A DNA stretch of 64,000 nt from Agrocybe praecox (taxonomy: Eukaryota > Basidiomycota > Agaricomycetes > Agaricales > Agrocybaceae): assembly GCA_964017145.1 (NCBI GenBank), contig OZ024846.1, positions 1,860,001 to 1,924,000 of the forward strand, given 5' to 3'. Below, piece by piece: positions 58,889 to 64,000 of this stretch. A program made the position numbers and the translations under genes. Below the pieces are notes generated by a model. It ran no database searches, had not been told where the DNA came from, and was given only the letters and a program-made list of their open reading frames with translations. Each line of letters begins with the position of its first letter. Positions within the stretch are counted from its first letter, which is position 1.

Positions 58889-59664
58889 ACCAGAGACCCG
58901 ACGAGAACAAGCTACGCAGTCGCGTCTTCGTTGGACAAGCGTATTCAGAAGGTAAAGAAAAGGTAGGTATCGGTCCTACCAGGGCGACAGACTTATTATA
59001 GGGAGAAACAAATTTCGGCTCCTCTTGAGTGCTTTCATTTTTAAATGGAACACTGAGCCAATCTGAATGCGTAAGGAGCTCCTAGTTTAAACCGCGTCCC
59101 TGTCATAGTACCACTATGCTCGTTCGGCTTTGAAGATGGATCAATGACCGGGGAAAATCCGATGAAATGGCAGCATCTATCAGGTGATGCAGATTTAATG
59201 CAGGCGAAGAATGACAGTCACCGACGTCTCCCAAGCTGCAGAGATCTGAAGACTGAGGCAGCTGACATTCTAATTTCTCTCTTGCCAGTAAAGTGTATCA
59301 TAAAGCACCAGAACCGTTGGTATGATGGGTGGATAGACGGTGTATGATATATGTACATGTATAACAAATTGAGCATGATGATTTCGTGGGAATATAAACT
59401 TTTGGCCCGCACATTTGGTACGTCCGAATAAGTATACGTCCACTCTTTTTCTTTTTATGTGCTAAAAATCTCAGGACAGTGTCAGCCATCGACCTTTACC
59501 ATGCGTGCTAAGGTAAGATCATATTTGAAGCTGAAGGCTGGTTGTTTAAAAACGAGAACGCCCGAAAATATTGGTAGGTTACAGCTGGTTGAATCTGGGG
59601 AACGTTCATGTATCCTAATATACAAAGATGAGATTATGTAGTAGTATCAACGGCATTAAACTAT
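58889..59664. other. Spacer between tandem sugar transporters
   Basis: Promoter of transporter A and 3' flank of B. A CCGGGG word near 59149 fits the CreA/Mig1 consensus SYGGRG but is a single copy. No gene. Confidence 0.45.
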
Positions 59665-62026
59665 CTACAAGGCCCGTCCTATGATGGGTTCTGCACTAGA
59701 AGAAGTGAGGGCCGAGTCGCGGTACCGTGTTTTCATTTTGTAGTATTCTTCCTGACTGCTCTCTTCGCGTTGCGCCACGTCAGAACTGGTCTCAGGAAGA
59801 ACGATGCTTTGAGTATTCCTCATGGTCATGGTAGCAGCCTCGCCACCCATAGCCACGAGATCTTGCGGCTGCTCGACACCATCAAATAGAGCCGCTGTTT
59901 CTTCAAGAGTTCGACCTTGAAAGCGATCGTGTTAATGACGCGGTGTAGTTTATTCCGAAGAAACATGATCATACCTTTGGTTTCCACGATGTAGAAGAAT
60001 ACGAAAGCAAGTTCGAAAATTAACCACCCACAGTAAACAACGTAGTACCACCAGTTAATAGCTGCAAGAGCCCAAGGATTGACAAATTGATTGAAGGCAA
60101 TAGTTGCCATAGTCGTTAAGTTCTGCCAATATTCAGTCGGTGCAAGGGGAAAAATCAATGAATTACACCTTACCATCACAGCAAATCCTTTGGCGCGGAC
60201 TCTGTACGGCAGTATCTCCAGAGTATATGCCACCAAAATAGGTGTATACGCAACATCGTAGAAGAAGAAAAATATGAATATTAGAGGAATAGTTGCTTTA
60301 GCAGCGGCAACGTTGTTCAGAGCATTGTATAACGCGGTTGTGATCGTCCATGCACAAAATGCTAGAGGGGTAACCATTGTAAGTACACGAATCATAGGCA
60401 TGAGGGGTTCTCAGAAGTTTACTGGTAAGCATTCCCGAGTTCGAAATCAAAAAGAGAGGTCGACGACCGGCGATATCCACAAGCATTGCTGCCACAATAG
60501 CGACGACAAAGTTAAAAAGCTGGGAAGTTAAGATGAAAAATCAATCGATCATCCTCGTTTGAATAGCATTATGCATACCTGCAAACACCCATTTATAATG
60601 GCTTTCGTATCCGTACGGGTGACGCCAACACCTTCCAGAACGAGATTAATGTAATAAGAGACCAAACCGTTACCACTAAATATCAAATTAAGTCAGCGCA
60701 TATGTTAAAGAAAGAGCCAAAATATATCTACCTCCACTGGGAGAAAACAGCGATCCCAATGATGAGGCGCATGCGTTTTCTGTTACCAGGGGTAGAGAAC
60801 AAGGACCTATAAGAAGTACTCCTGCTAATCTCCTCTTCCATGCGAATCGCATGCCGTATTTGAGCCATCTCAAACACAACTAGAGGGTCGTTCTCGTTGC
60901 TCCCGTACGCGTGGTATTTCGCGAAAACACTCGCTGCTCTGGATTCCTACAATTCTTGTCAAGATAAAGGAAATGTGATTATGACAATGTTTTACTTGCC
61001 AATCCTTTGGAAATAAGCCATCGCGGAGACTCGGGAATAAACCAGACAGCCAGAATTTGCACCAGGGGGCATAAAGCTTGAACTAGGGTTGGTATGCGCC
61101 ATGACCATTGGCTCCCATCGGCGTGATCAAAGGCACCAAAACAGACCTGAAAATGGAGAACTTGAGATAAGATACAATCGACAGCGTCTGTGAGTACTCA
61201 CCCAAGCTGAAATTACGCTACCCAAGTACCAACATGAATTAAAGGTGGCCGTAATCTTTCCACGCTGTAAAAAAAGTATTTTCAAAGAGATCCATGACGC
61301 AATTCAAGGAAAGTCAAATACGTGAGTTGGATAAGCTAGCTCGATAAGAAGTAGCGGGGCAGCATTTTGGCAGAAAGAAAGTCCAAAGCCAACTGTATGG
61401 AGGGTAAATTGGATGGTGATGTGCTAAAAAACCGGTACGCACTTGTATAACGCGCACCAATAAACATTGAAACACTCCATGCAGCAGCCTGTAGGCCGAC
61501 ACCCAAACACATTATCAAACCTCCAAAAAATAAAGCGGCTCGTCTGCCATAAATATCGGACACAAAAGGAGTGAAAGGCAGGGAAGTTAGATTCCCAAGA
61601 AATTGTGCGGAGTTGATTAGACCTAAGTTCAGAGTTGCATCGACATAGTTAATAATTCCTGCAAGATCATAGTATAAAGCTCTAGAGCAGAACTTGCCTA
61701 GAGTCTTCCCCTGAGGATTTCCAAAGTAATCTTGCCAATTGGGCGAAATTTGAAGACCTAGTACATGCGTGTCGTTCACTTCAGTTTCTGGTTGGACGCG
61801 TCGATCTCGCCTCGCGCACCATTTACGAGAGAAGAATCGAGTCCATTGACTACAGAGGTCATCAAAGGTATAAGGAGCATCATGTTCAAAATCAAAAGAC
61901 CTATTCACCACTCAATTATAAAGTTAGATATCGAGATTAAGAGACGAACACACCTCGATTTTTATACCAAGCCCCCTGGTAGATGAGATCAAGTACTGAA
62001 ATCTGTCCTCCACCCGGTTGCGCCAT
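59665..62026 (-). CDS. MFS sugar transporter B, tandem paralog of A
   Basis: Sugar porter. Thirteen exons: 62026-61954, 61900-61820, 61757-61698, 61622-61443, 61392-61322, 61264-61202, 61146-61000, 60946-60732, 60675-60579, 60519-60423, 60361-60174, 60122-59975, 59915-59665; 556 residues. Same landmarks as A: SVVNGLDSSLVNGLQISPNW, DIYGRRAALFFGGLIMC, FIPESPRWLISKGLESRAAS, SGNGLVSYYINLVLEGVGVT, VDIAGRRPLF, LPYRVRAKGFAVM, YIVETKGRTLEET. Eleven introns match A in position and phase; one (60947-60999) is extra, interrupts LISKG/LESRAAS and is GC-AG. Intron 3 is also GC-AG (GCAAGT). The C-terminal tail differs most. Clearly a tandem duplicate with some age. Confidence 0.9.
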
Positions 62027-63633
62027 TGTATATAGCGACGACTAAGCTCTTCGTACTGCGGACACCTCTGGCGGTCCAACCGCGAAAATAACGAGGGGCT
62101 TCGACCTGCGGGTACCAGAAAATACGGGGAAACAAGTTTAGTCTGGACGCTCACTTATAGCAAACAACTAAGTGCGCGTTCACACAAATTCAGTGTTGAC
62201 GACGATCTCAATACAGATCTGCATCACAGGCACACAGTTTACTGAACCCGCTTGGGAGTGGTAGAGGGGAGATCTAAACGGACCCCTTTTAAGCCTCAAT
62301 AAACGGTTATCTACAAGTCGCAGAATTCCTCGATCTCACCTGTGCCCGTAACCCTCTCCGCGTGGTACGCGTGGAAATTTCCGCCGCCTGTAAAACTTAG
62401 TGCGGCTGGTGTGTCTGCTCCCACCGGATATACTTCGCTCAATTGACTTTTGAAGCGATACGAAGAGAATTGCACTGGTGAAGTTCCGGGGTAGGCATGG
62501 GGTAGCAACCCCGACCGGAAATTGCCCATGCGAACGTCGGGGTGCATATATAACAGGAAGGTAAGTCTATAAAATCTGGAAAGAAAGACGTTTCAGCTCA
62601 CCCAGAGCCCTCGGGACAAGTAGTGGAACCCTGCGAAGAAGACTTACTTTAGTGACCGGACCCGAAGGTACGAAAAACCATCCATGAATCTCACGAAGCA
62701 GTGCTTGGCCTCGACGCCTAAATTTCTATCTCATAAACACAATGTTTTTTTTGTGGATTTCGCGAGAGTGGTGTCACCTATTCTCATAAATAATTTCGTA
62801 AGTAACTTAGCTTCCTTGGGATATGATGCATTGGGATAGGACATGTTACCTGATGAGCTGAAATGATCGTGATGAGGTGGAAGCCAGCATCCTTGCAAGG
62901 AAACACGCCACAAGAGTTCACACCTGTACACCACTTTGCAGTTGCCAGGATGTGGAATATCATCAGTATAAGTACTTAAGAAGAGATTCAAAACACTCAC
63001 CGACATGCGAAAGATCCTGCGCCACCAACGGCATCAATAAGAAAACAAGAATGCAATAAAGTTGACCAAGACCACTTTAAAACGCTACCAAAATTTTTGT
63101 TCTCGAACTTTGTCGCTATGTACTGTCCAGTCTTAATCCGCAGCAGGTCCAAAGGACATCGCTTAGAGCAATTTCAACTTTCAAAAGTAGGCGTGGAATA
63201 ATGATAGGCATTATGGTTTGCAAATGTATACAAGCATTCGAAGTGGCAGTTTGAATGGCAGATTCCTACCGCCCAGTTAAATTCGATTTGAAATTCGTGC
63301 AGGCAAACTGACAAAGGAGAACAAGTAAGCACATGAAACCAGAGCAAGTATGATGCACCTGACACGCAAATCTTAGTAACCACCATCCCAAACTTCTTAC
63401 TGGAGATGTACGAGTGTTAAAACATGTCCCATAAGTAGAGGCAACAACAATAAAGAAGATATGACTACTTTCGTCATTAAACGGCTAACAAGTGTCCAGT
63501 AGATCGAGCATTAGGTATTCAACACATAACTGAAAGACGCAAACTCGACTAGTGTATTGTCTGATAACAGAGAAGATGAAGGTGAAGAACAAAGAGGTAT
63601 ATATCGAGTACTTAGTGTACCGTCTGTGATGTC
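62027..63633. other. Gene-poor stretch upstream of transporter B
   Basis: Promoter of transporter B plus uncertain sequence. The only coding-like item is the 78-codon minus frame listed next. No repeats or tRNA noticed. Confidence 0.45.
62311..62547 (-). other. Weak coding candidate or gene relic, 78 codons
   Basis: Minus-strand frame with a real ATG after a TATATA run, composition like coding DNA (SPVQFSSYRFKSQLSEVYPV, ADTPAALSFTGGGNF), and a good donor (ACAG then GTGAGA) near its end. No family recognised and no continuing exon found, so it may be an exon of a decayed gene or chance. Confidence 0.2.
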
Positions 63634-64000
63634 CTAAGCAAGGACAGCGAGGAGAGCCGCTCCGACAATACCGGCAATTCCAACTTGATTCTTGTTAGCC
63701 GAAGAGTGAGTAGAAGTTTGAGTGGCGGCTGCAGAGCTCGTCCCAGTGGCAGGTTTCGACGAGGACGAACTGTACCATAAAAATTCAGCAATTTCCGTCA
63801 TAATCACGCATACAAGAGACTTACACAGCACTACTGCCTGGGGAAGTGACGCTTGTGCCGGGTGCAGCAGTGGTACCAGGAGCAGCAGTTGTGCCAGGAG
63901 CAGCGGTATTGCCAGGAGCAGAGGTAGAAGAACCAGTATTACCAGCGGTGGTGCTACTAGAGGTAGCATTGAGACAGGCGCTGTCCGCTAAAAGCAATAT
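63634..64000 (-). CDS. C-terminal part of a GPI-anchored Ser/Thr-rich surface protein
   Basis: Two exons visible, 63987-63825 and 63769-63634; the gene continues past the window edge (acceptor TTTTAG at 63988). The readable part starts DSACLNATSSSTTAG, runs through Ala-Pro-Gly-Thr repeats (TAAPGTTAAPGTTAAPG) and a Ser-rich stalk, and ends NQVGIAGIVGAALLAVLA, a hydrophobic GPI-attachment tail preceded by a small-residue site. Many mushroom wall proteins and LPMO-like X325 proteins end this way; the folded domain lies outside, so no function is assigned. Confidence 0.75.

Noticed and set aside
63722..63991. Plus-strand frame at the window end
   Set aside because: Mirror of the Ala-Pro-Gly-Thr repeat of the GPI-anchored protein on the minus strand.

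Overview
The window is nuclear DNA of a filamentous basidiomycete, most likely an Agaricomycete. Nearly every gene is cut by many short introns, mostly 45-65 bases, and the encoded families (fungal Med19, Srs2, Svf1, Acl4, Cox4, LAT methionine permeases, Kre9/KNH-like GPI proteins) are fungal. I rebuilt 26 protein genes by joining exons until frame, splice sites and family motifs agreed, giving roughly 200 introns. There is no RNA evidence behind these models. I see no tRNA or rRNA gene, no CRISPR array and no intact transposon.

Layout. 0-4.4 kb: MED19 (3' end cut by the window edge) and an MFS transporter. 5.7-10.1 kb: the DNA helicase SRS2. 10.9-13.8 kb: a divergent Ca2+/H+ exchanger. 13.9-16.8 kb: the tRNA thiolation gene CTU2, head to head with a small AIG2-like cyclotransferase. 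17.4-21.8 kb: a PPP-type phosphatase resembling vacuolar endopolyphosphatase, then a uridine kinase fused to a UPRT-like domain. 22.3-28.6 kb: a carbohydrate-linked group made of a rhamnogalacturonan acetylesterase, a GPI-anchored wall protein and a hexose transporter. 28.9-37.3 kb: COX4, a secreted protein with duplicated exons, and a LAT-type amino-acid permease. 37.5-41.0 kb: an OMA1-like mitochondrial protease and SVF1. 41.3-53.0 kb: an unknown protein, ACL4, a ketohexokinase-like PfkB kinase, a DUF155 mitochondrial protein, a Met/Gly/Gln-rich protein and a coiled-coil nuclear-type protein. 53.8-62.0 kb: an intracellular alpha-amylase followed by two tandem sugar transporters. 63.6 kb to the end: the C-terminus of another GPI-anchored protein.

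How the genes relate. Most are unlinked housekeeping genes. Two stretches look functional: the secreted esterase with a sugar importer, and the amylase with two paralogous sugar porters. Head-to-head pairs with short shared promoters recur (CTU2/AIG2, unknown/ACL4, Met-Gly protein/coiled-coil protein).

The most unusual signal is in splicing. One gene can only be read with a 2-base exon. The amylase needs a 4-base exon to complete its catalytic His-Asp motif. Several more exons are 8-9 bases long, and six introns use GC-AG borders, including one present in only one of two tandem paralogs.
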